From NCBI GenBank assembly GCA_964036295.1, contig OZ038472.1, positions 7,524,001 through 7,588,000 on the forward strand: a stretch of DNA of 64,000 bases, read 5' to 3'. The position numbers and the translations under genes were made by a program. Source of the DNA: Plumapathes pennacea. Its lineage: Eukaryota > Cnidaria > Anthozoa > Antipatharia > Myriopathidae. Each line of letters opens with the position of its first letter. Position 1 is the first letter of the stretch. Below the pieces are notes generated by a model that had not been told where the DNA came from, did not search any database, and was given only the letters and a program-made list of their open reading frames with translations. Positions 1-12,588 of this stretch are shown here, piece after piece.

Positions 1-3000
1 TAATATGGTCTTGTTTGAATACACACAAAAGGAAATTTTATTACTGCATCTAACACCAACTCTAAGCACCTGCACGGTGTCGCATTAGAAGCTGCTGGAA
101 ATTTATTAGTGGTCGGTCGACATGAAAGCACCTCAATATCAATGCTAATATGCCCTGAATGGGCGAACAATTTTCTTAATGATAAAACGACCGATTATAA
201 GATATCTTAAACTCTTTTTATCACAGTTTCATAAAAGAGACCCACTTCACACGGTATCAGTAAAACGTCGGTTCACCGGGCCTCGAAGCACTCTTGGTAC
301 GTTAACGGGCTAAGAGCCAAGAAAAAAAAAAAAAAAAAACAATGCGTGCTACTATATTGCGTTGGCTCGATGGAGGAAAAGGTGAGAGCGGAGAAACTTG
401 ATGCGCTTTAATTAATCCACATAGCGAGTGCAGGGCACCTCCCTCAATTGGATTTGGTATTTAAATATTGCTCAAAACAAAATTAGAATAGCCTACAACA
501 CACGATCATTAGACATTAAGACATCAACCCCGAGTGATTTCGTTTCTTCTTTTAATGGACATTGTAAATTGCGAAATTAAAAAGAGCATCATTACAAGTT
601 ATTAAAATGAGTTCTATTTTGTTTGGACCTCATTAAAGCTTTATATGTTACGCGCTCAAAAACCCGTAGTAAGGATGCATCATGACATGAAATCCTCATA
701 ATATGCGTCTGTTGTAGGCAGGTAATGTGTTTGAGAGGTGCTGCCTTATTGGCGTGCCTGTTGGAGTTTCTGTCACCGAGGAATTGTCATTTAATATCAT
801 GCGACCATAATTCAGGTGTCCCTGAGAAGCGCTCGCCGCACCGAAAAATGAATAAATATAAGAGGTTAAAAGATGATTTGCAGGAACTACTTAGCAAAAC
901 CTAGTTTGTAAGAAACTGAAAAAGAGCAGATGCTTAAGTCGTTCCTTTTTCTCTTGTAGTCTCTTCCACTTCATCCTCAGATGTTCAAAACTTTGTACAC
1001 GAAGCATTAACTTCGAATCAAAGGCCAGGGTATTTGATGTTGATATCCAAATTTGACAGAACAGGCAATGGCGGTGGTTTTGAGTTGTCATTCGCGGTGG
1101 TTTACCGCCATGGACGCCACGTCAATAACAAGATAAAAAAGTAGAATTAATAAGAATAAGCTTTTCACAAGGCGTCAATCTACTCCGATGAAAATTTGTG
1201 TTCAGTATTAAAATATTTACTTTACCATTATTTGAACTGTCAAGCAAATATTATTGTAAAATACACCTGAAAGAACTCATCGGAAGTCTAAGATTCTTAA
1301 AATGATAGTATTTCACGGCAGCTCTGAATCAAAACTGCGATACTCTCGCCCATGAGTTAAAGGAAAAAACTCCTAAAGGAGTTTTAATCTAAATTTTGGC
1401 TTACAGTAGCTGCAGTCAAGGACGCGCTAATAAAAATTTACATTGGTCATGTTCTTTGTTTGGAGTTCAGGGTTTATAGCGAAACAATACGGCTGCCCAG
1501 CCAATAGTAAACGCTTCCTGTGTGAGTTAACCAACGCTGCCTCGCTGATTGGTAAAATTTATAACACGATCTATTTTGTATAATTGTTGTGAATGTAAAC
1601 AACATTCTCTTTTTCTCTTTTGAGGGATTTGAATTATAGATTTAGGAGGAATTCGCTTTTCTTAAGAATACAAATAGATAAACCTTTAAATAGTCAAACG
1701 TGGGCACAGTTTGTTTAGTAAATTCTAATCTCATCTGAACACTGATTATATTCGCCAAACCTCAACTCTGTTAGACTGTGAATAAGCTGCGAAAATGTTC
1801 TGACATTTGTTTGAGGTTAACCTTGCGAATAAAAGGATATGGATGTAATCAATGGCAAAAATTACACAAAAGAGACAAAGGCCATTAATAGTATTCATTG
1901 AGCAGACACATTTACACCATATTGCTAATTAAAAACCCGAGTGCATAGCCGGGTAGCTTAAGAAGTACTTTAGTTAACTGAAAAAAGCGCACGTCCTAAC
2001 AGCTTTCATCTCAAAAGTTTGGAGCCTTTCGTTAAAAGTCTAAACTAGCACTCATTCTTTTTGGCTGTAAAAACACTGCTACAACGACGCCAATCTCATT
2101 CAATTTTGAGATGAGAATGACATGTAATTCATCGCTAAGGAAATTATGTTTTTGGTTCTGATGCTTTGCAAGTGCTTCTAGAATTAGTGTTTCTATGCGC
2201 CAATTTTGATCGCCCTGAAACGCTATAAATCCTCCATTGGCCTGTAACCTGATGGGCTGCGCGGGAAGATCTCGGTAAATACAGTTTACACGGCTACTCG
2301 AGTGTAACAGCTGTCTTGCAGTATGAAACCCAGGCGATTCTCAGTGAAGGAGGTATTCATGTATTAGTTGTACTTTACATATGTTACAAAAGCAATAAAC
2401 TTTGTCCAGCCTTGCATCCTTCTTTAAAGTCGTGAAAAAATAACTCTTTTTTCTTTTTCTTTTTCTTTTCTTGTGGCTAAAGACTAGGTTTCAATGCTAA
2501 ATTTCGCGTTTAACACACAATTAATAGTTGGTTGCTGACACGATAAATTAGTCTAACGTTGGTTTTTTGGTGACTTGACGTACTGACCTAGCGAGCCTAG
2601 TATTAATTCGACATAAACTGGAAATAAAAGTGATAACGCTGTACCAAGTCCTTAGTCCAGCATTCGGCTCCTTTTGCTGGATAATTCTGAAGCCCTGAAT
2701 TCGTAAGCTCGTTTGCACGAGAGGTGTCGAAGTCCAACATCTTCCAAGTTATTAATTTTAACACCACAGCACAACAATAGGCTAGGATCAATGATTTTAT
2801 CTATATTTGAACCGTAGCACTAAGCAAATAGGCAGGGAGAGGGGGGATTTTTAGGATATTTAGAGAGTAACTAGTATTTAGGAGTTTATAAAGAAAGTCA
2901 GAAATTTTACATCTATAGTATTTCATATACATTTATATTTTATACACGACCCCACAAGCTGTAAGCTTTAAACATGATCGTGTTTAAATAAACGCATTGA

Positions 3001-4090
3001 TTGGCTGATTGATTGAAGGACATGTAGCCGTAGCAAGGCGCCACGCTCGCATCACGGAATCAATTGAAAAAGATTAAGATCGACTACGATAATATTAATC
3101 CCAACTACTCCAATTCAATTGAAATTGATCCAAAATTACCATATTTTATTCGTGAGTATGCACCCACATCCTAAATGGAGGATGTGACCAGTCATTAACA
3201 AAAGCAAAGAACAAAGCATATATTCACTGTAATTTAATGATCCAGTTTTCTTTAAAAAAATGAATGTTATCAGTAAAAGCTACACAGCATTAAAGCATTA
3301 ACAAAGCTGGGACACGTATTCCTGATTATGACTGAACAGCCTCTGTGAACCATGCGTTGCTATAGCTATAGCTGCTTTGTGATGACGTTCGCATTATCTT
3401 GGAAGGGGTGGTATGACCACATTGTGAGATTTATTATTATTATTTTATTAAAATAAAAACTCATCAGCCGGAGGTGAAGAAGTAACTATCAGAATTACAC
3501 CAGTAAATGTAGGCGGGAACATGAACTAACGGTGGGAGCAAGGCAGTTAATGCTCAGAACGATTTGAGCAGTTACATATGTAAAATACTGCCGTACAAGC
3601 TTGGGTTGCACCTATGGCTGTAAGTTTCAGTAATAGTAACGTGCTGGCTATGGTTTAACTGATCTTCTCTCTTTTTAATTGTCAATAATAGCTAGGGACT
3701 ATAATAGTGCAATGCTTCACTTTAGAAATTGCGGCTTAATTTAGTTTATCAGGTGTCGGGAGTAGGCGTTTTTTGACGCCTAATAGATTACACTCCAGGC
3801 GGCCCACTCACTTACAAAATTTGTACCCAGTGGAATCCTTTGCGGGTGACCATGGGGCATGTGTTGCATGGGTTAGTGTTTATTTGTGACCACAAATGCC
3901 GGATGACACGCGGACGCCTGAAATCATTTGTAACTAATAACCTTCATTTTGGTTTGTTGTTTATTTTTATTCGATAAGGCAAATAGATAGTAAATATAGC
4001 ATAGGCTTTCTGATTGGCTCGGCCCGTGCTTTATATCTCAAGATAACACGTACACATGAACCCGACATAAAAGACGTGAATAGTTTTGTC
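1..4090. other. Intergenic, no supported gene
   Basis: AT-rich DNA in which the open stretches are short, lack recognisable domains and have no paired splice sites. It contains a poly-A run near 323-340, a LINE/SINE-type 3' tail at 2945-3015 (listed separately) and an (ATT)n stretch near 3428-3440. I see no RNA gene. Confidence 0.6.
2945..3015 (+). repeat. Non-LTR retroelement 3' tail, copy 1
   Basis: Begins with CGACCCCACAAGCTG, has an ATCGTGTTTAAATAAA block containing AATAAA, and ends in a short ATTG/GATTG satellite. The same layout recurs at 9313-9385 and 59781-59847. Conserved 3' ends followed by variable short satellites are typical of truncated LINE copies or LINE-mobilised SINEs. The body of the element is not recognisable here. 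Confidence 0.55.
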
Positions 4091-4093
4091 TTA

Positions 4094-4565
4094 GGGTGCG
4101 TTTCTTTGGGAAAGTCCGAGATCGGATTTAAATTTCAGATTACACGGATTTTCCGCGACGAAAGAAACAAAAAATCCGAAAATGGAGTATTTACGTCGGT
4201 CTCGGGCTGAAAATATAATCGATCAATGTATGTTAGTTTTCTGGTTATATCTACAAACGTGAACCTCGAAACGATAACACTACTCATTACCTTCGTCGCC
4301 AAAATCTCTGCCGTTTGCCATCGTCACAGCAAAAATATGGTGATTCTAACCCTGGAGCCGCTGGTTATGTGTATTTTTTTCGAATCCTTCTCAAAGAAAC
4401 GCTCCAGATCATGAATCCCAAGTGGGATTTAGATAGTATCCGACGAATCTGTTCTGACTGTGGATTCAATGGATTCAAAATTCCTTTTCGGATTTTAGTA
4501 AAGAAACGCAAAATGTGGTTTTGGATTAAAAATCCGGTTTTGGATTTTCCCAAAGAAACGCACCC
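4094..4565. mobile_element. MITE with long TIRs and TTA target duplication
   Basis: The left end GGGTGCGTTTCTTTGGGAAA is matched in inverted orientation by the right end TTTCCCAAAGAAACGCACCC. Both ends are flanked by TTA (4091-4093 and 4566-4568). Three-base TTA/TAA duplications are characteristic of PIF/Harbinger elements. The 472-bp interior has more inverted AAATCC/GGATTT motifs and no transposase, so it is non-autonomous. Confidence 0.75.
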
Positions 4566-4568
4566 TTA

Positions 4569-6412
4569 AATTTTTGAACCCGTGTTTGCGTTTCTATTGT
4601 CGGGAAAACCCGCATATGTTATTGATTTAGTTAATTTTGGGTAATAGATTCAGTCACGAAATTCCGGTTTGTTATTCATTGAGATATTATGTAACCTTGC
4701 CTATTACAATGGACCTTTAAAGCAGCATGGCAGCAAGTACAAGGGTATAAATCGATAGGAATCACTTTAACGTAGCGTAATTCAGAGAATAGCGGCATAA
4801 AGACAAGACATATGTGCATGTGAGAAAGGAAAAGGCTCAGTTTCAATGTATATTTGTACTAGATTACAGATCTGTTTGCACAGTACAGTAAAACTACGGT
4901 AGAGGGAAAGCTACACGAGGACTTTAGTCAGTAGAGTTAATAAAGCTATGGTCAGTAGAACTACGCAGACTTAGACCATAAATAGAGGCCCATTTTAGGA
5001 TAAGGGCAAGTAACAAAGAGCTAGGGTGTAACTGGGTCGGAGATAAATAAAGCAAGTGGAAAGATACAGTCCTTTCTTGTGCGGACCAGCAGTGAGTGGA
5101 AACTTTGAGCGCGAATTAAGTTTCTACGACCTCTATTAAAGAAATAAAGCACTAGTACGCGTGCTATATTACGTTATAGAAGCACGCAGAAATTTGAAAG
5201 AACACGAGGTGTCTAGCATCTGAAGAAGTGCACACACTGACGAGTTCTTTATTCCTTTTTTTTTTAACTTTATCTTTTAAAACTAGTGGACGAAAACTTC
5301 CTCCATCATATTACGTGGGTATTATTTCTTTCAAAGTTTTCGCATGTCCCAAACCGTTCACCGTTCATTCTTGTTCAAAAGAACTGCCGTATCGTATGAC
5401 CAACGAGGGTAGACAATAAAACAACGCGGAGCTCCAGTCAGAACATTTCAAGCTGAAGGCGCGATATTTCCCGGAAATTTGATTGCTCTAATGAACGAAC
5501 CTTCTCTTGTGTTCAGCTTCGCTGGAAACTAAAACCTCCATAACTGCCGTCATTTCTTAACCAATCATCTTTCAGCTGTTATCCGTTACACAAGAACAAT
5601 TAATCTGAGTGGGTTAAACTCGCGCACGAAACCAAGCAGGACAAGGACAACACAACACTCCCATGTTTACACTAAAACAACGAACTAAGAAATATTTATT
5701 TTGAGCAGGGTATAAGGATTCGTTTTGGTAACTTCTGTCAACAACCAGGTACCTTCCAAATGCATACGTTCTATACACAGTAATAATGGAGATAAGCGAA
5801 GGTTCCAAAAAAGGAAAACACCAACGCAACTAATGTCACTTAAAAACCTCAAAGTTTGTTAATCCGCCTTTTCAATTAGGCGCAACACTAAGTTCATTAA
5901 AAGCACAAACTATTGTCGGAGGGACAAAGCGATTGATTATTCTTTTGTTATATATTTTTTCGGCTCTCTCTCTCTCTTTGCAGGTAAGGGGTCTGTTCAA
6001 AGCGGCCAAACGAGGACACATTTTGGCGGCAACATCGCTCGCGACTGCATGTTTCCCAAATGTTGCCCCATTTTGTCACGCGCGAAACATTTGTTGCGAA
6101 CACTAATTTGTGTCCTGGACACAAAAAATATTTCTGAAAAACTTCAGAAACATTTGTTGTGCCCACACTGAGCGCAACAATGTTGCCGCACGTTTTGCCA
6201 GGCCATTAGTTTTAATCCAAGACTAAACACTGCAAAATAGTTGCTTTAGCTCAAAAATAAATCAAGGAAGTTGTCCTGCGAAGAGAACCTAAAATGTTTT
6301 CAAAGTTTAAATGAAAACAAAACCTGGCGAAATCCAGGATTAGCCTATAAATCGTGCTTTGAACAACAAGGACTAAAGCTCTGTACTTGGCGTTCAATTA
6401 CTTCAACTCTTG
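4569..6412. other. Intergenic, no supported gene
   Basis: No coding exon is supportable. The stretch 5990-6190 has several inverted AACATTTGTTG/CAACAATGTTG motifs that look like a decayed terminal-repeat element. The last 100 bases precede the stop codon of the minus-strand NSP-family gene and are probably partly its 3' UTR. Confidence 0.5.
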
Positions 6413-9400
6413 TTACTTGATGTCTGTTGGAGACCCGATGGAGTTCTCAGCATTCTCGGACAGCCAATGGAGCAGCGTTGAGACCTTGCCGGCCAGTTCA
6501 CTGGGGCTTGCTGCCAGTCCTAGTGCGGTTCCCACATTGAAGTTGCTCTTGATTTCACTCTCTAGGCGAGAGTCCACGTGGTACTGGGCGTCACCTTGCA
6601 GCCTGCTGACGGCCTCCTGCCGGAACACGTGTAACTGTTGCGTGAGCGTGCGGCCTGAATCTAGATGCGCTAGCATGGCCCCCAGTCCCAGGTCTACGCC
6701 CTCACGGGCCCAGTCATTAAGGACCTCTTCTGTGGACATCTCCAAAAATCTTGCTAAAGGGACTATATATGGCAAGCACACCCCCGGAAATGGGCTGGGA
6801 GCCCCCGACTGAAGAAGTCCCGCGAGGGGCACAAGGGTGCTGTGGTAGAGTATGGCAGTGCTGGAATGCTGGTGGTGGAGACACGACCACGTGTGGTGCA
6901 GTCTGCTCACCTGACAGACAAGAAAAAAACAGATTTTCCTTTTTGACTTTCGACAAACTTTTAATACGCCTCGATCACTACTAACGTTTCACAAATGTAT
7001 TTGAACTAAAGGAATGCTAGTCCCTGTCATGACTAACTATAATCTGCGTCGGCATAGAGATAAAACGTATGATGTATCAGTCTAAGGTTGATGTGGATAA
7101 GCTTAACCCTTTCAACCCCGCTAGTGATCTACTTCGATTTTGTCCCTCAGTTTCTCATCAGAAACATATGATACAGTAGGGAGAACTTGGCTTTTGATAC
7201 CTTGCTCAGATAAAAGTTGATTAAACTATCAATTCTCACTACATCACTCATACCTTTTCTTTTTGTTAAAAGGTTGGGAGAACCTGTATTTCGAGCTTGG
7301 GAGGTTTAATCTCTCTTACTAACTCCCCCTCCCCGTTGATACGTCGCACGTTGTGTTTGAATTAATTCACTTACACGTTGAAACGCACTCATGCAATACC
7401 ATGGCCTGGGGCATGCCAAATGAATACACTTTCCTTTGGAACAGCGCAGAGAATTAAGAGATTAGAGCGTTAATCTCCCGTCGGATAAATCACCAGTAAG
7501 CTTCCTAATATTTGGTTTCCGAGCAGAAAATCCAACCGTTTTAAAACTTAACTGGACATGCCAGTAATTCCTGAACGATCTAATCCGGTCATAAAATCAT
7601 ATCACGTAAAACCCAAACTACTTTCCCGGTGAATCCTTAGTCCTGGCTGCATTTTTTGAGAACATTTGTCACTTATTCTGGCAGAAACGATGCCAAATGT
7701 GTTACAAAATGTTTCAGATGTCCTTAGTCAACGGTCGGGTGTGTCTAAAATCAGCAGAATGGAAACTTCAAAACATGAACTGGGGAGGACGGGGGTGAGT
7801 GAGGGGGGGGGGGGGGGGGGGGGATCATGATCGTACAGAATGGCGCTGCTTCCACGCGACATCGCAATGATTTCGTTATTTGCCAGCTACAGAACAACAT
7901 ATTCCTCTGAGAAGCGGCTTTTTCAAAGTTCTCATTCATGGGGCGGTTGAACACATTAAAGCGCTTACACTTTTTAAGACGCGCGCGATCCATTAGCCCC
8001 AAATACGCTTCACGTTCATCAGCCTAATTCCTCGTAATCCTCAAAAATGTCCCTCTGAAATAATGCGAAAAGACAAGGCGGAGCGCCACTGCGGTCTAGT
8101 CTAACATCTGAGATAAATAGTCGATTGCCAATTTTTGCCTAAAGGATGGAATTTCTATTTATCACTTGTACAATCCGGCTTAGACCTATCTTGATTTCCA
8201 CCAACTGAACAAATTGCATCTCTTCGATAGTATAAAAAGAGGTTGGATATCTTCTGAAAAATCCTTGGAGGTCTAATTTCCATACAATGCGATATTAATC
8301 CTGATATGGTCTGGGTCGGCAAGGCGGTAAAACGTAATCACAAATTGAGCGCTGACTCGCTTTGCTATGACGAAGCATCACGGAACATATCCACACGACA
8401 CCGCGGAAATACATTCTTGACGTCACTTCCGTCGGTCAGCGTTTGCTGCCTTTGCTGTCTAACTTCACATCGTGTGCAAGCCTCGTTTTTCTTGTACACA
8501 ACTAATGTAATAGAAAATGCATTCAACAAATTTTATTTGAGTTCTAGTATTGAGTTTCTTGGCTAAGTCTTGAGTTTTACGAGCATTCTTAATACACTGA
8601 AGTACAAAATCTGCACGGCCAAAAACAAGTATTTCCGCGGTGTCTGTCCACATTAATGTTAGGTCAAAATACAGATTCTCCCAACCTTTTAAGAAGAACA
8701 TATAGGAGTGATGTAGTGAGAATTAATAGCTTCCGAATTTCCTCTATCTTCGAAACTGGTAAGGGACGTTGCTTTATTGAACTCAGTGCAAAGATCATCT
8801 TCTCTTGCCTTCTGTTCATCTGCAGTTCATTTATGTGCTTTATAAATGTGCTTTACCACATAAAAATCACGTCAATATGGAAACTCTTTGGAACAATTCT
8901 AAGAATTTACTTGGAATATAGGAATACTCCTGTCATTTTTCCAGAGAGCATTTCCTCTGTCAATCTTATTCTGTATGTCTATCGTTTCCAAGCTTCACTC
9001 ACCTGGGGTAGTGTCAGTCCATCCATGATGGCCATGAAAGAGACCAGGTTACCCAGCTTGTCACTCAGAATGTCCGCCAGATCGATCAGTTTGGCCAACA
9101 CCAGCTCCCTCCGACCCAGGTCTCCCGCGCCCACCAGTAGCGTAGCAACCCAGTAAGACACGTTTGTGTACCTGTGACAGAAAATGCTGTCAACAAACTA
9201 CGAAAAACAACGAAACAAAAACAAGAATAAACACCAAATACATCATGAACAAAATGCACAAGTGAAGAAGTGATAGTCTACATACGACATTACACAATTG
9301 ATAGCCTAAACAAGACCCCACAGGCAGTGATGCTTAAACTCTCATCGTGTTTAATAAAGATTATTGCATTGCATTGTATTGTCTGACCAGCTTGAACCCA

Positions 9401-12400
9401 AACAACAGATTACCCGCCATTTTCTCTGGTAGTGAATACTGAACGGAATTTGCCTCTGATTACTCTTGGAGGATTAAAGGTTAAGAGTGGAAGTGCATAT
9501 TTTCCTATATATAAGATATCAGTCATTGCTGTTTTCATCATCACTGTCAGAAAATCCCCCTCACGTCATTCTTCTCATCCTTTCTCTGTACAGCGTTCAC
9601 ATTGTGGAGCAGCATTTTATGGTTTCGTCAGTATGTTATAGAGCACAAGTGACGAGAAACTATAACTTTCTTTACGTCTCCGTTATTCAGACCGTTTGTC
9701 TTTCCCCACTTCATGCACTTAGTTGTCAAAAGTGTGTTAGATAACCTCACGGCTTTACCTGTCAATCAAACGGGATCTCCTGCTCCTTCCCTGGGGCAGT
9801 GTTAGTATCTCCAGTCCCTCCGCGCCACCCGAGCCATCCTCTAGACTCCAGGCCTCCCGATCCAGGTCATGTTGCCATAAAATCTCCAACTCCATGCGAG
9901 TCATGTGACGTGCCAGGTTGAGAGAGTCGCAGCGTATGAAGGGCTCCACTAAGAGTGCCTGGATCTTTCGCATGACCTCCAGGTAGATCTTGTTCCTGTC
10001 TTTGGGAGGGGTTTCGGGGGCTTTCTCGCCCGTATTGTCTACGTTTTCTGGTGCTTTGACATTCTCGCTTGGTTCGCCAGCGCTCTTATCTTTTTCGTCG
10101 ACTGCATTGCTAAGGGGCGGGACGGAATAAAGTGCGTCTACGTTCTGAGTCGCGGGCTCAAACTCTCCATCGGGATGCCGCTGACCGCCGGCGGGCTTTT
10201 CTTGGCTGTGTTCATCACCGCGCCTGCCCAAGGCTTGTAAGTCCACTGTCATCGAATCGATCAAGGGCACGCTGGATCTGTTCTGTGAGCGAGGGCCTGA
10301 ACGAAACTTTTGTGATGGTGCCAAGGGATCGGAGTGCCTGAGGGATGGGACCCTCTCTGGTCTGTTGCAAGGTTTGTCGTAAAGTTCTTCTAAAAGGCTA
10401 TTATTTTCAGGCTTGTCGTACGTTTCTTCTGCTTTATGTTCCTCAGGCTTGTCGTAATAGCCTTCGGCCATGTGCTGACCACCGGGTTTATCGTACAGGC
10501 TTTCCACCAACGAATTGTTTTCTGGTGTGTCATATAAGTCCTCTGGATTAACCGTTATATCTTGGGAATCCTGTCTGTCCACAGGCGTCTTCTCTGTTGG
10601 CGATGGACTGGCGACAGGAGATTGAGTTTTGTTTCCACTTTCTCTTGAATTAACCTGTCCCTGATCAATATTCAAAGCACCGAGGACACGCGTTGAGAGC
10701 AGAGGATCACTGTTCTTCCGTTCTCGAGTTCTCCCCATCATTGGAGTGTGCCTGAGCGTAGCGAAGGCGTTAACATCTGTGTTATGGCGAAAAAACGGTT
10801 TGTTTGATGGGCCAGGTGTAAAAACTTCGTCAGCAAGAAGCGTCGTGTCTCGACTGACCGCATGAACGATGACCGCACCTGTTTTAGGAGTGAGAGGTGA
10901 TCTTCGGTGAACATGAAGATTAATTAATTCCGAGATACTGTCAAAGCTCTCTGTTCCCTCTTCGATCTTGTACTTAATCCGATTTCCTTTGGATGACTTG
11001 ACTTTGCTAATGGGCAGATGTACAGCAGTCTTGTTCTTGCACCGTACCACAAGGAAGCAGCTGCCAGGTTTTGCTGGGTCCTCCCTCACGAGGAAGTCGC
11101 CTTCACGCCGCATGCATCGCTCAGCATATTCCGCTGTGATCTTGCCATGGAACCAAATTTGTTTTTCAAGCACAAGAGAGTTCGGGTCCTGCTCAGCCTT
11201 GCGCTTCTTTCGACGAAGCAGGAAATCCGCGAACCTGACACAGAAAGAGAGAGCACTGCATTGAATGAAGGAAAAGAAAACACACAAACGACAATGACTG
11301 TCGAAGTAATCGTGCGATTGCTTTGGTTTTGCCTTCGCTATGCTTTCAGATTAGGAGAATCCTTTGCCAATCAGGAGCAAAAGCAAAACTTGATTACAAT
11401 ATTGTCACGCAAGCAAGCAAGTGGCGATGGCGTTTCCTCGCACTGCTGATTGGTTTCAATTTCAAAGTGAAACCAAACGCGGATTACTTTGACTTCTGAT
11501 TGGTTGAAAGTGTTCTGCCTATGTGATTGGCGGTGTATTTACTTTTGGTTTTGGTTTTCAACAGTCATCCGAAGACCGCTCCAACCACAACAACAACAAC
11601 ACCAACAACAACAACAAAGCAGTCACAAGTCCACTACCCTGGTAACCAGAGGTTCTTTCGTTAATCTCTGAAACCGTTGAGTGAGAATCTCACTTCGCGG
11701 ATCAGGGAAGAGCGGGCGCGACTACGCCGCGAAATTGGCGAGAAAATAGTACATACGATCTGATTGGCCAGATCGACTTACAGAATCTGTACCTTGTCGC
11801 TGATTTGTTCTTTATTGTTAGACCTGTCACTTCCGTACACTACTGTTCAAAATCAAACTAGTCTGGACTTTTATGTTTTACATAGAAATGAGATTTCATT
11901 CTATGACTGGTCAGGTGTTTGTTGTCCACTCGTATATACGTCTGTTCGTTGAGTATTCGTGTGTTCATTGTGTACTCGGTTCGTGTGTTCGTTGCCTCCT
12001 CGATGTGTAGTCGCGTGTTCGTTGTGTATTCGTATGTCTAGTAATAATAGTAGCGCTTATTTCGCCGTGTACTCGTATGTGTTGGTTGTGTACTCGTATG
12101 TCTGTTCGTGTGTTCGTTGTGTGCTCGTATGCCAGTCTATTCGTTGCATTCATGTGTTCGTTGTAGTCGCGTGTTGTATAGTTCACTCGTATCTTTAGTA
12201 CCTCAGGCATTTGTTCATGTTCTGGTCTTCATGTGTTTGCGCCTTCACGTGTACTTGCTGGTCTGTTCGGATATCGAGATTGATCTATAAACTGTTCCCT
12301 TTGATTATGCCTGAGAACTGTCCGCGGTTCAAATTCCGATATCTCGGAATTGTTAAGTGAATGGAACATGTCAAGCATTGCTCATCATCACAGATAGAGA

Positions 12401-12588
12401 AATATTAAGACTAAAGATATACAGACAGATCGAAAACAGAAAACACGATGAAACTCGTACTCACTTTCTGAATGTCAAGGGAGTTCTAGACTTGGGAGCG
12501 GCATGTGGAGGCTTCAGTCGATTTGGCGAACTACCAACAGTTTTGCTCCTATTCCTGAAGTTCGACATCACACGCGCGTCCGTCCAAC
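6413..12588 (-). CDS. BCAR3: NSP-family SH2 / Cdc25-like adaptor (BCAR3/SH2D3A/SH2D3C type)
   Basis: A cytoplasmic adaptor family that couples receptor and integrin tyrosine-kinase signals to Cas scaffolds. I join four coding exons: 12465-12588 (ATG at 12566-12568), 9759-11234, 9003-9171 and 6413-6910 (stop TAA at 6413). Splice sites are AAA|GTGAGT, CAG|GTTCGC, ACAG|GTAAAG, ACAG|GTACAC, CCAG|GTGAGT and TCAG|GTGAGC. All phases match, giving 748 residues, close to vertebrate family sizes. SH2 runs about 62-155 (WFHGKIT start, FLVRE with the pTyr-binding Arg at 85). Residues 269-320 hold five YDxP motifs and 404 a YSVP. The Cdc25-like fold fills about 440-740, including YWVATLLVGAGDLGRR and LTLPQVSRLHHTW. 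Family knowledge: in NSP proteins this fold binds Cas rather than acting as an exchange factor. The symbol is a family label; the gene is probably co-orthologous to all three vertebrate members. Confidence 0.88.
7802..7823. repeat. Poly-G run in intron 3 of the NSP gene
   Basis: An uninterrupted run of about 20 G in the 2.1-kb intron between the 9003-9171 and 6413-6910 exons. Length is probably unreliable in sequencing. Nothing else is recognised in this intron. Confidence 0.8.
9313..9385 (+). repeat. Non-LTR retroelement 3' tail, copy 2
   Basis: GACCCCACAGGCAGTGATG, then CATCGTGTTTAATAAAGATT, then an ATTGC/ATTGT satellite. It is homologous to 2945-3015 and 59781-59847. It lies in the intron between the second and third coding exons of the NSP gene, antisense to it. 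Confidence 0.55.
11936..12260. repeat. Degenerate TCGT/TTCGTTGTGT minisatellite
   Basis: Over about 320 bp the phrases TCGTGTGTTCGTTGTG, GTACTCGTATGT and TGTTCGT recur with variable spacing. This creates spurious open frames on both strands. It lies in the first coding intron of the NSP gene (11235-12464). Confidence 0.7.

Noticed and set aside
8656-9156. Plus-strand 166-codon open frame
   Set aside because: Antisense to the Cdc25-like exon 9003-9171 of the NSP gene and its intron; the minus-strand frame has the family motifs and splice sites.
11959-12198. Cys/Val-rich open frames on both strands
   Set aside because: Produced by the TCGT/TTGTGT minisatellite; no conserved motif, and they lie within an intron.
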